Assembly (NCBI RefSeq): GCF_000384395.1
Contig: NZ_ARWE01000001.1
Span: 1,488,001 to 1,552,000, forward strand
DNA from: Geopsychrobacter electrodiphilus DSM 16401
GTDB lineage: Bacteria; Desulfobacterota; Desulfuromonadia; Desulfuromonadales; Geopsychrobacteraceae
Reading direction: 5' to 3'
DNA length: 64,000 bases
Of the stretch, positions 55,705 through 64,000 are shown in pieces (within the stretch, counting starts at the first letter, position 1; each line of letters opens with the position of its first letter). The notes under the pieces were generated by a model. It saw only the letters and a list, made by a program, of their open reading frames with translations, was not told where the DNA came from and made no database searches. The translations under genes were made by a program, and so were the position numbers.

Positions 55705-56769
55705 ATGAGTCAGTTATTTACTCCCCTGAAGATGCGTTCCCTGACGTTACGTAACCGGATTTGTGTTGCGCCGATGTGCCAATATTCCTGTGTTGACGGG
55801 GTGCCGAACGACTGGCATCTGGTCCACCTTGGCAGCCGTGCCGTTGGTGGCGCTGCCCTGGTGATGGTCGAGGCCAGCGCGGTAAGTCCAGAGGGGCGCA
55901 TCAGTCCTGCTGATTGTGGCCTGTGGAACGACAAGCAGACCGCTGCTTTTGCACCGATAGCTGCCTTTATCGCCGCTCAAGGGGCGGTGCCTGCCATCCA
56001 ACTGGCCCATGCCGGGCGCAAGGCCTCGGTGCAGCCTCCCTGGCTGGGCGGTGGAGCCGTCTCGATTGACGAGGGTGGTTGGCAGCCTCTGGCGCCCAGT
56101 GCACTCCCTTTCGGTCCCGATTTTCCCATGCCGCAGGAGTTGGCCGATACCGAGATTGAGCGGATTTGTGACGAGTTTGTTGCCTCGGCTCAACGCGCCT
56201 TGCGGGCCGGGTTTCATGTCGTTGAAGTTCATATGGCGCATGGTTATCTGTTGCACCAGTTTCTCTCTCCCTTGAGCAATCGCCGCACCGATGCTTTCGG
56301 CGGTAGCCTTGAAAATCGTATGCGTTTTCCGCTGCAGGTAGCGCGTCGAGTCCGCGAAGTCTGGCCGCAGGAGCTACCAGTGATGGTGCGTATTTCTGTG
56401 ACAGACTGGGTTGAGAATGGCTGGGATCTGGCTCAGTCGATGGAACTCTGTCGGCAACTCAAACAACTGGGGATCGATCTGATTGATTGCTCTTCCGGTG
56501 GGCTGGTGCCCACTGCTGTCATACCGGCTGGTCCCGGATTTCAGACGCCGTTTGCGGCGGATATCCGCTCCGCAGTCGGAATCGCCACCGGCGCCGTCGG
56601 GTTGATTACCGCGGCGGTTCAGGCCGAGCAGATAATTGCGACCGACCAGGCTGATGTCGTTTTTCTGGCACGTGAACTGTTGCGCGACCCCTACTGGCCG
56701 ATTCATGCCGCGCAACAACTCAAGGTGAAACATTGTTGGCCGCAGCAGTATGAGCGAGCCAAACCCTGA
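55705..56769 (+). CDS. NADH:flavin oxidoreductase, old yellow enzyme family (NamA/YqjM-like)
   Basis: This FMN-dependent ene-reductase reduces activated C=C bonds with NADPH. From ATG 55705 (GGAGG upstream) it has 354 residues. It shows SQLFTPLKMRSLTLRNRI, IQLAHAGRKAS, VEVHMAHGYLLHQFLSPLSN, the catalytic-site RTDAFGGSLENR, and a C-terminal FMN-binding segment LARELLRDPYWP. APMCQYSC places the cysteine that tunes the flavin in YqjM-type enzymes. Substrate unknown. Confidence 0.94.
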   Translation: MSQLFTPLKMRSLTLRNRICVAPMCQYSCVDGVPNDWHLVHLGSRAVGGAALVMVEASAVSPEGRISPADCGLWNDKQTAAFAPIAAFIAAQGAVPAIQLAHAGRKASVQPPWLGGGAVSIDEGGWQPLAPSALPFGPDFPMPQELADTEIERICDEFVASAQRALRAGFHVVEVHMAHGYLLHQFLSPLSNRRTDAFGGSLENRMRFPLQVARRVREVWPQELPVMVRISVTDWVENGWDLAQSMELCRQLKQLGIDLIDCSSGGLVPTAVIPAGPGFQTPFAADIRSAVGIATGAVGLITAAVQAEQIIATDQADVVFLARELLRDPYWPIHAAQQLKVKHCWPQQYERAKP

Positions 56770-56934
56770 ATCTGGCGGTCAGGGGTGTGGGTTGAATTGC
56801 ATCAGCCAGAATGTCGAGATTAAAAGGATTTTGACATATGGGGCGGCGTCAAAAGGCAGCCCTCTTGAGTTACTTCTGGCTTTGCTTAACTGATGCTTTT
56901 TATAGTGTTGTCTCAGCTTATCAAGAGGTCCGAT

Positions 56935-57312
56935 ATGAAACTTTTTCTTGTGCTTGGTGGTCTTAACGCTTTTATTGGTGTCGCGCTGGGGGCCTTCGGT
57001 GCCCATGGTCTGAAATCCAGAGTCGCACCCGAGATGTTGACTGTCTGGCAGACCGGAGTTCAGTATCATCTGATTCATGCCCTGGCATTGGTGTTAATCG
57101 GCATCCTCTGCCACCTGATGCCAGAGGCGTTGCTGTTCCGGGTCTCAGGCTGGGCGTTTCTGAGCGGCATCCTGCTTTTTTCGGGCAGCCTCTATCTGAT
57201 GGTGCTGACCGGTACGCGTCAGTTAGGGATGATTACACCGCTGGGTGGGCTGGCATTTCTGCTGGGCTGGCTCTTGTTGGTCCTGGCGGCCTGGCGTTAT
57301 CCCGGAGTCTAA
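56935..57312 (+). CDS. DUF423 inner-membrane protein (YgdD/YwdK family)
   Basis: This 125-residue protein has four membrane helices: LFLVLGGLNAFIGVALGAFG, a His-containing YHLIHALALVLIGIL, SGWAFLSGILLFSGSLYLMV and LGGLAFLLGWLLLVLAAW. The GAFGAHGLK motif is the family signature. AGAGGT precedes ATG 56935. Function unknown. Confidence 0.92.
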   Translation: MKLFLVLGGLNAFIGVALGAFGAHGLKSRVAPEMLTVWQTGVQYHLIHALALVLIGILCHLMPEALLFRVSGWAFLSGILLFSGSLYLMVLTGTRQLGMITPLGGLAFLLGWLLLVLAAWRYPGV

Positions 57313-57562
57313 GGGATAAACCAGGTAACAGAAGTCTGTCCTTTTTGTCTCGCGTCCTGACTGAGGCTACACATGCTCCAGCGCGTGACCCTCGTTCATA
57401 TCTTAATCGAGCCTTTCTTCGCGCTTCCCGCCTTCTTTTTGCTCCTCACGTGATACTGGAATCTTGGTCATATCACGATAGACTGATAGACAGCTCTTCA
57501 GGCTAGTTCTATGTTGCCGAAGGTTGAACTTCAGATCGCAAAACCTATTTCAGGAGGATTTT

Positions 57563-58960
57563 ATGGCAGAGCAGAAGTATCCGCCCGGAATTCAGGCTTA
57601 TATTGAGCGTGGGCAGCAGATGGCTGCTACCGAGGCGAAGCAGCGCACCCTGATGCGGCGTAAAAGATTCGATACTATCGCAGTGCACGGTATTTATGGA
57701 CTGGAAGCGACACTGGCGCATCAGGGGAGCATCAATGAACCGGCTTTTCTGAGCTCGGCCCAGCATTTTGAAAACAGCGACCACATGGAAGCGGCGCTCG
57801 CTTATTTGATGCCATCCTGGGCCTACTCGCGTATCGCCAATCCGACCCTGCATTATCTGGAGGAGACTCTGGCTCTGCTTGAGGGCTACGGGTTCCCTGG
57901 CGAGGTCAGTTGCTGCGTCACCGCTTCTGGCATGTCTGCGATCTTTCTGGCGACCAACCCCTTTCTGGTTGAAGAGGGGCAGGGCCCGATAAATTGCGTT
58001 GTCAGCAGCAAATGTTATGGTGGCAGCTTCATGCTGTTCAACGAGCGTTATGCCAAGGAACGTGGAATTGATGTGCGTTGGGTCAAGGATCCTTTGGACC
58101 TTGGCGAGTGGGAAAATCTGGTGGATGAGCAGACTCGCTTTCTGTTCGGTGAGATGCCGAGCAATCCGGGTCTGAGCGTATTTGATGTCTGCGCCGTGGC
58201 GCAGCTGGCGCATCAAAACGGCATACCCCTGATCGTAGATTCGACCGTCGCCACCCCGGCCTTGTTGCGGCCACTCTGCCTTGGGGCAGACATCGTCGTG
58301 CATTCTGTAAGTAAAAGCATGAACACCGGCGGTCTGACTATTGCCGGTGCGGTGATCGCCCGACACCAGATTTTGAGTCTGGTCGGACCCGATGAATTGA
58401 AGGAGAATTTTGCCCTTTACCTGAAGCTGTTGCCCGGTCGGGATTTCGGCCCTGCCTTAAATCCTTTAAGCGCTCTGTTTGTCCTGAATGACCTTCATAC
58501 CCTGCGCAGCAAAATGGATCTGTTGAGCCAGAATTGTCTGCAAGTTGCGCTATTTTTGGACCAGCATTCCGAAGTGACGGCAGTTTATTATCCTGGTTTA
58601 CCTGCAGACAGCGGCCATGTTGTTGCAAGTCGGTTGATGCGTCTGGTCGACTGTGAATCAGATTCTGATACAGTGTCCCAGAGGTACGGACATCTGCTCA
58701 GCTTCAGGGTCAGGGGAGGGGCTGCCGCGGCGCGATTATTCTTTGATAATCTGCAGATGATCCTGCGCGCCACCGATTTGGGGCGGATCAAGAGCATCGC
58801 CACCATCCCGGCTATTTCCACTCACCAGCAACAGGGGGAACAAGGGCGGAGTCTGGCCGATATCCCTGTGGACCTGGTGAGACTCAACGTCGGAGGTGAA
58901 CATCCAGAGGATATCATTCAGGACCTTGATCAGGCTTTGCGGGGGCTACGGCAGAGCTAG
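57563..58960 (+). CDS. PLP-dependent Cys/Met metabolism (trans-sulfuration) enzyme
   Basis: From ATG 57563 (AGGAGG upstream) the protein has 465 residues, longer than the usual 380-430. It carries YSRIANPTLHYLEETLALLEG, VTASGMSAIF and the PLP-lysine region SVSKSMNTGGLTIAG. The lysine context differs from the canonical SxTKYxxGH of cystathionine gamma-synthase and O-acetylhomoserine sulfhydrylase, so the exact reaction is uncertain. It is preceded by a 250-base gap with no recognised riboswitch. Confidence 0.87.
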   Translation: MAEQKYPPGIQAYIERGQQMAATEAKQRTLMRRKRFDTIAVHGIYGLEATLAHQGSINEPAFLSSAQHFENSDHMEAALAYLMPSWAYSRIANPTLHYLEETLALLEGYGFPGEVSCCVTASGMSAIFLATNPFLVEEGQGPINCVVSSKCYGGSFMLFNERYAKERGIDVRWVKDPLDLGEWENLVDEQTRFLFGEMPSNPGLSVFDVCAVAQLAHQNGIPLIVDSTVATPALLRPLCLGADIVVHSVSKSMNTGGLTIAGAVIARHQILSLVGPDELKENFALYLKLLPGRDFGPALNPLSALFVLNDLHTLRSKMDLLSQNCLQVALFLDQHSEVTAVYYPGLPADSGHVVASRLMRLVDCESDSDTVSQRYGHLLSFRVRGGAAAARLFFDNLQMILRATDLGRIKSIATIPAISTHQQQGEQGRSLADIPVDLVRLNVGGEHPEDIIQDLDQALRGLRQS

Positions 58961-59031
58961 GAAGCTGTTGATGAGATGGTCTCTCAGGACCTTTGTGATT
59001 TGCCACACTTTGTGCGTCAGGAGTCGGATTC

Positions 59032-61767
59032 ATGGGGGCAGAAAGCAACTTCAGTCCGGTCTCCTTTTGGGTGACGACCCGCAGATTATTCATCCTCGCG
59101 GTTTTGTGCGGTCTGCTCGGCGGAACAGTTGTCTGTGCCGCCGATACTGGACAGGTTCTGATCCTTCACTCCTACCATCCGGGGCTGCGGTGGACAGACG
59201 GCATTATGGCCGCGATGCAGGATCGACTGCTTAAACACCATCCGGGGCTCTCACTGCACGTCGAATATCTTGATACCAAGAGATATCCCGGGTCTGAATA
59301 TTTATCCACCTATGTGGAAGGCGTGCTGCCACGAAAACTGGCCGGGCTCCATTTCGATCTGGTCCTGACCTCGGACAACGATGCTTTCAGTTTTGTTCGT
59401 CGTCACCGGAATGATCTATTTGCGGGGGTCCCGATCGTATTTTGTGGCGTCAACGGTTTTACTCCGCAGATGATTGCAGGTCTTGGCGGTATAACCGGCG
59501 TCGGAGAATTTCCGTCCTTCGATGAGACCATTAAATTGGCCCTGAGGCTTCAGCCTGCAACACGCGAGCTGATCCTGATCGGTGAAACCCAAACCGAGAC
59601 TGGTCGTGAAATCGATCGGGGTCTGCATCGCCTGAAAGCGCATCTGTCTGAGACCCTGCCTATCCGGTTCTGGAATGACCGTCCCCTCGAAAAACTTATC
59701 GTTGCGCTCGGGCAGCTCAAAAAGGGTCAAGTCGTTTTACTCGCCAGTGTCTTGAGAAAGAGCTCGGGCGAGGTTCTCAGTTACGCCGAGAGTGCCCGGC
59801 AGGTGCATGATCACACGGTCGTACCGATTTACGGGGTCTGGGATTTTTTTCTCGGTCAGGGGATCGTCGGTGGTTATATTACCAGTTCCCAGGCTCAGGG
59901 GGATCTCGCTGCTGTTCTTGGTCTGCAGATCCTTGCGGGCGAAAGCCCTGATAACCTTCCGGTCATTCAAGCGGGTGGGAACCGCTATATGTTTGATGCC
60001 AACGAACTGCGGCGTTTCTCTATCCCGCAGGATCGTCTGCCGGCTGGAAGCATTTTTATCAATCAACCGGTATCTTTTTACCGTCTTCATAAGTGGCAGT
60101 TCTGGGCCGGCATGGTTATTTTATTCCTGTTGTGCTGCAGCCTCGTTCTGTTGAGTACGATGATCGCTATACGGCGCAAAGCTGCTATCGCGCTTGCCGA
60201 GCGAGCTCGCCTCGCATCTCTGGGGGCTGAGATTGGTCGAATTTTGACCCGTGGCGGTGATCTGCACGGGACTCTGCAGGCCTGTACCCAGGCGCTGGTC
60301 GAGCACACAGAGACGGTATTCGGCCGGATCTGGATTGTGAGCGAGAATGATCCCGAACTGCTGGAGCTCCGGGCGAGTGCCGGGCTCTATACCCGGATCG
60401 ATGGCCGTCATTGTCACAAGCGGATCGGTGAATCGAAAGTTGGTCTCATCGCCCGCGACCGTCGACCGATCTTGAGCAATAATCTGATGGGTGATCCGTT
60501 GTTTACTGATCAGGAATGGATCTGTCAGGAAGGGATCGTTGGCTTCGCCGGATATCCGCTGGTAGTTAAGGAGCGACTGGTCGGGGTCACGGGGTTCTTT
60601 TCTAAAAAACCCATTACCGCTACCGTTCAGGCTTCGATCGCGTCGGTAGCCGATACGATTGCTGTCGGAATTGAGCGACACCGAGCTGAGGACGCGTTAC
60701 AGGGAGCTTTTCATGCCGCAGAAGCAAGTCGCGACAACCTTGACGCCATCCTGCTCTCGGTCGCTGACGGCTTGATCGTCACCGATCTGGAAAACAGGGT
60801 GGTTTTGATCAACCAGTCGGCCGAGGAGCTGCTCGACATTCACTTCAGTGAAGCCTGCGGGCTTCCCTTTGAGACCGCGCTGCAGGGGAAGACGTTCGCG
60901 GTGCAGCTTGGAAAGCTCCTGCGCAATTTGCTTGCGGAGAACTCCCTGGAACTTGCTCTTTCCGGATCCGGGTGCGGAGAAACTCGCACACTGCTGGTAC
61001 ATACGGCCCCTGTCTATCGGAGTGATCAAAGCATCGGCGGCACAGTGGCAATTCTGCGTGACGTCACGCGCGAGCGAGCGCTAGATCAGCTGAAGAGCGA
61101 ATTTATCGCTATCGCTGCTCATGAGCTGCGTACTCCGTTAACCACGATCCTCGGCTATGCCGAGCTCCTGTTAGCTGAGCAGGATGCACAGGCTTTTACT
61201 CAGGCGCAACGCGAAGAGTATTTGGGTTACATTGTTCAGAAAAGCGAGATACTGGAGAAGATCATTGAAGAGTTGCTTGATCTGGGGCGGATTGAAACTG
61301 GCAGGACGCTTGTTCTGGATAGTCAACCTTGTGAGATGATCGTCATGGTCAAGCAGATTGTTGGTCACTTTCAGAAGGAGACCCGTCAGCATCAGTTTGA
61401 TGTCATTTGCCCGCTGGAGTGCCTTGAATTGAGGGTTGATCAGGCGAAAATGCAACGGGTGTTCGACAATCTGCTCAGCAACGCGGTTAAGTATTCGCCT
61501 GCCGGAGGGACTATTCAGGTCGAAGGCCGAGTCGTCGATGGCTGGCTGGAGGTGTCCATTACAGACAAGGGGATCGGGATGACGTCTGAACAGGTTGCCA
61601 GGGCATTCGATAAATTCTACCGTGCAGATACAGCTAATACCGCGGTGAGTGGACTCGGTCTTGGCCTGACCCTCTGTAAGGGGATCATTGAGGCGCATGG
61701 AGGTTTTATCTGGATTGAAAGTACCTTGGGTCAAGGGTCGAGGCTGACTTTCCGCCTGCCCTTATAA
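59032..61767 (+). CDS. Sensor histidine kinase with periplasmic ABC-substrate-binding-like domain, GAF and PAS
   Basis: This 911-residue membrane kinase has a signal/first helix (about 19-37), then a periplasmic domain (about 40-340) of the ABC_sub_bind type (VLILHSYHPGLRWTDGIM, DLVLTSDNDAFSF, PIVFCGVNGF). A second helix lies near 357-382. A GAF domain (about 395-550), a PAS domain (about 570-680) and the kinase core follow, with AAHELRTPLTTILGYAELLL (phosphorylated His), DNLLSNAVKYSP, and SGLGLGLTLCKGI. No response regulator gene is adjacent, so it is an orphan kinase. Confidence 0.93.
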   Translation: MGAESNFSPVSFWVTTRRLFILAVLCGLLGGTVVCAADTGQVLILHSYHPGLRWTDGIMAAMQDRLLKHHPGLSLHVEYLDTKRYPGSEYLSTYVEGVLPRKLAGLHFDLVLTSDNDAFSFVRRHRNDLFAGVPIVFCGVNGFTPQMIAGLGGITGVGEFPSFDETIKLALRLQPATRELILIGETQTETGREIDRGLHRLKAHLSETLPIRFWNDRPLEKLIVALGQLKKGQVVLLASVLRKSSGEVLSYAESARQVHDHTVVPIYGVWDFFLGQGIVGGYITSSQAQGDLAAVLGLQILAGESPDNLPVIQAGGNRYMFDANELRRFSIPQDRLPAGSIFINQPVSFYRLHKWQFWAGMVILFLLCCSLVLLSTMIAIRRKAAIALAERARLASLGAEIGRILTRGGDLHGTLQACTQALVEHTETVFGRIWIVSENDPELLELRASAGLYTRIDGRHCHKRIGESKVGLIARDRRPILSNNLMGDPLFTDQEWICQEGIVGFAGYPLVVKERLVGVTGFFSKKPITATVQASIASVADTIAVGIERHRAEDALQGAFHAAEASRDNLDAILLSVADGLIVTDLENRVVLINQSAEELLDIHFSEACGLPFETALQGKTFAVQLGKLLRNLLAENSLELALSGSGCGETRTLLVHTAPVYRSDQSIGGTVAILRDVTRERALDQLKSEFIAIAAHELRTPLTTILGYAELLLAEQDAQAFTQAQREEYLGYIVQKSEILEKIIEELLDLGRIETGRTLVLDSQPCEMIVMVKQIVGHFQKETRQHQFDVICPLECLELRVDQAKMQRVFDNLLSNAVKYSPAGGTIQVEGRVVDGWLEVSITDKGIGMTSEQVARAFDKFYRADTANTAVSGLGLGLTLCKGIIEAHGGFIWIESTLGQGSRLTFRLPL

Positions 61768-61848
61768 ATATAGAATTTTTGGTGCCGGGCGATCATCAGC
61801 AAAAAGCGTTGCCTGGGCCAGGGGATCAGTGATATAGCTTGATGGTGC

Positions 61849-61885
61849 GAAGACCACGGGGTTTGGCCCTGTGGTCTTTTATTTT
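61849..61885 (+). terminator. Rho-independent terminator after the histidine kinase
   Basis: The stem AAGACCACGGG/CCCTGTGGTCTT (one mismatch) encloses GTTTGG and runs into TTATTTTCC. It separates the kinase from the ABC-F gene. Confidence 0.82.
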
Positions 61886-61916
61886 CCGAAAATCAGGTTT
61901 AAGGGATGATTGACCC

Positions 61917-63551
61917 ATGATCAGTGCATCAAATATCTGTCTTGCTTATGGCAAACGGACCATTTTTAAGAACGTTAATATCAAATTCACGCCAGGCAAC
62001 TGCTACGGTCTGATCGGTGCCAACGGTGCCGGGAAATCGACCTTTCTTAAGATACTGGCTGGAGATACCGAACCCGACAAGGGCGAGGTCGCGATCGCCA
62101 AGGGACTGCGTCTGGCCGTCTTGCGCCAGGATCAGTTTGCGTTTGATGATGAAACGGTCTTCAACACAGTGATTATGGGTCACAAGCGGCTCTATGAGGT
62201 GATGGTCGAGCGCGAGGCAATTTATGCCAAAGGAGAGTTCACCGAAGAAGATGGTGTCCGCTCTGGTGAGCTTGAAGCCGAGTTCTCCGAGATGAACGGC
62301 TACGATGTCGAATCTGAAGCGGCGGTCCTGCTGAACGGCCTGGGGATCGGCGAAGATCTGCGACAGAAGAAGATGAAAGAGCTCGAAGGAGGAGAAAAAG
62401 TTCGGGTTCTCCTGGCGCAGGCCCTTTTTGGCAATCCGGATATTCTGTTGCTCGATGAGCCGACCAACCACCTGGACCTGAAATCGATTCAATGGCTCGA
62501 AGAATTTCTTGGTCGTTTCCAGAACACCGTGATCGTGGTCTCTCACGACCGGCATTTTTTGAATCAGGCCTGCACCCATATTGCCGACATCGATTTTGGC
62601 ACCATCCGCGCCTATGTCGGGAACTATGATTTCTGGTACGAGGCGAGTCAGTTGGTGCTGAAGCAGAAACAGGATGCGAACCGCAAGACCAGTGACAAGG
62701 CCAATGAACTGAAAGAATTTATTGCACGCTTCAGCTCCAACGCGTCCAAGGCCAAACAGGCAACCTCGCGCAAAAAGCTGCTTGATAAGCTGGAGATCGA
62801 GGAGATGCCGGTCTCTTCGCGCAAATACCCCTTCGTGCTCTTCAAGCCCGAACGCCCCTGCGGCGATATTATCCTCGAAGTGAAGGGTCTGACCAAAAGT
62901 ATCGGTGGGATCAAGATTCTCGACAATTTTGATCTGACTGTGAGCAAGGGCGAGAAGATTGCCTTCGTTGGTGGCAACAGCCTGGCCAAGACGACTTTGT
63001 TGCAGATTTTGGCGGGGGACCTCAAACCGGACAGCGGAACTTGTCGCTGGGGTATAACGATCACCAGCTCCTACTTTCCTAAAGAGAACAGCAGCTATTT
63101 TGCCAATGACCTGAGCTTGATCGAGTGGCTCTGTCAGTATCCACCGCATGAGGGTGAAAATTTTGCCCGCGGATTTTTGGGGCGGATGCTTTTTTCAGGG
63201 GATGAAGCGACCAAGATGACCAATGTGCTGAGCGGTGGCGAAAAGGTCCGTTGCATGCTGGCGCGCATGATGCTGACCAGCGCCAATGTGCTGATTTTTG
63301 ATGAGCCGACCAATCACCTGGACCTCGAATCGATTACGGCACTTAATAACAGCCTGATGGAATTTTCCGAAGTGATCCTTTTTACCTCGCACGACCAAAA
63401 GTTTGTCTCTACGATTGCGACCCGTATTATTGAATTGACCTCGGGTGGTGTGATCGATCGGGTCATGAACTTTGATGAGTATCTGATAAATCCGGATGTC
63501 AATGCATTGCGCGCCAAACTCTGTCAGGGTGAAGCTGATCTCAAACTTTAA
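61917..63551 (+). CDS. ABC-F family ATPase (YbiT-like) with degenerate second Walker A
   Basis: This soluble protein with two ATPase cassettes has 544 residues and probably acts on the ribosome. Cassette 1 has GANGAGKSTF, ELEGGEKVRVLLAQAL and LLLDEPTNHLDL. Cassette 2 has VLSGGEKVRCMLARM and LIFDEPTNHLDLES, but its Walker A reads GGNSLAKTTLL, with alanine in place of the last glycine. The linker between (about 245-300, Lys/Asn-rich) is the ABC-F signature. Length and the C-terminal lack of a coiled-coil fit the YbiT branch. The ATG follows a terminator, so it has its own promoter. Confidence 0.92.
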   Translation: MISASNICLAYGKRTIFKNVNIKFTPGNCYGLIGANGAGKSTFLKILAGDTEPDKGEVAIAKGLRLAVLRQDQFAFDDETVFNTVIMGHKRLYEVMVEREAIYAKGEFTEEDGVRSGELEAEFSEMNGYDVESEAAVLLNGLGIGEDLRQKKMKELEGGEKVRVLLAQALFGNPDILLLDEPTNHLDLKSIQWLEEFLGRFQNTVIVVSHDRHFLNQACTHIADIDFGTIRAYVGNYDFWYEASQLVLKQKQDANRKTSDKANELKEFIARFSSNASKAKQATSRKKLLDKLEIEEMPVSSRKYPFVLFKPERPCGDIILEVKGLTKSIGGIKILDNFDLTVSKGEKIAFVGGNSLAKTTLLQILAGDLKPDSGTCRWGITITSSYFPKENSSYFANDLSLIEWLCQYPPHEGENFARGFLGRMLFSGDEATKMTNVLSGGEKVRCMLARMMLTSANVLIFDEPTNHLDLESITALNNSLMEFSEVILFTSHDQKFVSTIATRIIELTSGGVIDRVMNFDEYLINPDVNALRAKLCQGEADLKL

Positions 63552-63599
63552 CTCTGGTAGTATTCGACGGTTTCGAAGTTTTACGCATAAGGAGTGGTC

Positions 63600-63776
63600 A
63601 TGGAACAACTTATTCTGGTTTGGGTTGTGTTTGGTGCCGCGGCGGCCTCTATGGCAAAAGGCAAGGGGCGTAATGTCTATTTATGGATGCTGATCGGAGT
63701 CCTGATCGGTCCTTTTGCGGCCTTGATTGTCGGGCTGATGAAAAAGACAGAGACCGGCGATAAGAAATATGACTAA
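63600..63776 (+). CDS. Small hydrophobic membrane protein, 58 residues
   Basis: Two hydrophobic helices (about 4-19 and 28-46) flank KGKGRNVY, and a charged C-terminus (KKTETGDKKYD) follows. ATG 63600 has AAGGAGT upstream. Such short YqaE-like or unnamed proteins are common. It overlaps the next gene by eight bases, suggesting coupling. Function unknown. Confidence 0.7.
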   Translation: MEQLILVWVVFGAAAASMAKGKGRNVYLWMLIGVLIGPFAALIVGLMKKTETGDKKYD

Positions 63777-63978
63777 GGGGAAGAAAAGCCAAAAGAAACC
63801 CCAATTATCCGTTTTTGCCGAGGCTCGGCAACATATGGCGACAGATTTTGAAAAAATTCTGCCGCAAAGTTTACATGGTCGCAAAGGGAAGTGGAAGTTC
63901 GGTCTTCTGCTGGTCTTTTTCGAGTTAGTGGTGCTGGGTCTGTTGGGGGGGTCTATTTACCGTTGGTTTGCTGGTTAA
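63769..63978 (+). CDS. Small basic membrane protein, 69 residues
   Basis: A Lys-rich N-terminus (MTKGKKSQKKPQL) is followed by a soluble stretch and one hydrophobic C-terminal helix (FGLLLVFFELVVLGLLGGSI). The gene overlaps the preceding one by eight bases. No family is recognised. AAG-rich sequence near the ATG serves as ribosome site. Confidence 0.65.
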   Translation: MTKGKKSQKKPQLSVFAEARQHMATDFEKILPQSLHGRKGKWKFGLLLVFFELVVLGLLGGSIYRWFAG

Positions 63979-64000
63979 TCTTTCACCTTTGCCATAATTT

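Noticed and set aside
61929-63149. 406-codon minus-strand ORF opposite the ABC-F gene
   Set aside because: Antisense shadow produced by the codon pattern of the ATPase gene.

Overview
The window reads as a chromosomal segment of a Gram-negative, anaerobic, probably marine member of the Desulfuromonadales (the Geobacter/Desulfuromonas/Pelobacter group). This assignment is inference. It rests on the gene order thrS-infC-rpmI-rplT-pheS-pheT-ihfA-merR-surE-pcm-nlpD-rpoS-apt, on several PilZ, HD-GYP and GAF signalling proteins, on a B12-dependent (class II) ribonucleotide reductase, a formate dehydrogenase module, a complete Na+-translocating NADH:quinone reductase (NQR) operon, and a PEP-CTERM protein. 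No CRISPR array, complete insertion sequence, prophage or rRNA operon is visible.

Layout. 1-1396 holds the cut-off end of an acyl-CoA synthetase on the minus strand. 1.6-13.7 kb is a housekeeping block: tRNA-Val(GAC), translation genes (thrS, an infC with an ATA start, rpmI, rplT, pheST), ihfA, and the stationary-phase set surE-pcm-nlpD-rpoS, then apt. 13.7-18.1 kb holds tRNA-Arg(CCT), UDP-glucose dehydrogenase, a hotdog thioesterase, tRNA-Val(CAC), a possible small RNA or attenuated leader, and a DEAD-box helicase. 18.2-24.9 kb is a minus-strand cluster: a FadL-type porin, a PilZ/acyltransferase-like fusion, a methyltransferase, and a GAF-HD-GYP-PilZ phosphodiesterase. 24.9-25.8 kb is gene-poor with a G12 tract. 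25.8-27 kb holds a parvulin and rsmE.

27.2-34.9 kb is nqrABCDEF followed by a ferritin-like helical protein of unknown role, apbE (flavin attachment) and nqrM (iron-centre maturation): a complete sodium pump with its maturation genes. 35.1-39.0 kb is a three-gene soluble formate dehydrogenase module (flavin reductase-like, molybdopterin and iron-sulfur subunits). 39-44.4 kb is accessory: small metabolic enzymes, a duplicated-GAF protein, a DUF364 protein, and the two ends of an internally deleted thiamine-diphosphate enzyme gene. 44.8-48.9 kb carries a rubrerythrin-like protein (+) and, on the minus strand, nrdJa-nrdJb-dCMP deaminase, preceded by two well-spaced NrdR-like boxes. 49-64 kb is a run of mostly single plus-strand genes: a PEP-CTERM protein, GFA enzyme, threonine aldolase, SlyD-like isomerase, surface antigen, SseB and YaeQ proteins, an old-yellow-enzyme reductase, a PLP trans-sulfuration enzyme, a hybrid sensor histidine kinase, an ABC-F ATPase and two small membrane proteins.

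Several intergenic gaps hold imperfect palindromes of 75-165 bases (16.3, 21.6, 31.8 and 34.9 kb) that look like dispersed non-coding repeat elements. The points most worth follow-up are the uncharacterised gene inside the NQR maturation cluster, the PilZ/acyltransferase cluster, the NrdR-controlled split class II reductase, the possible small RNA or attenuator before the helicase, and the palindromic elements.
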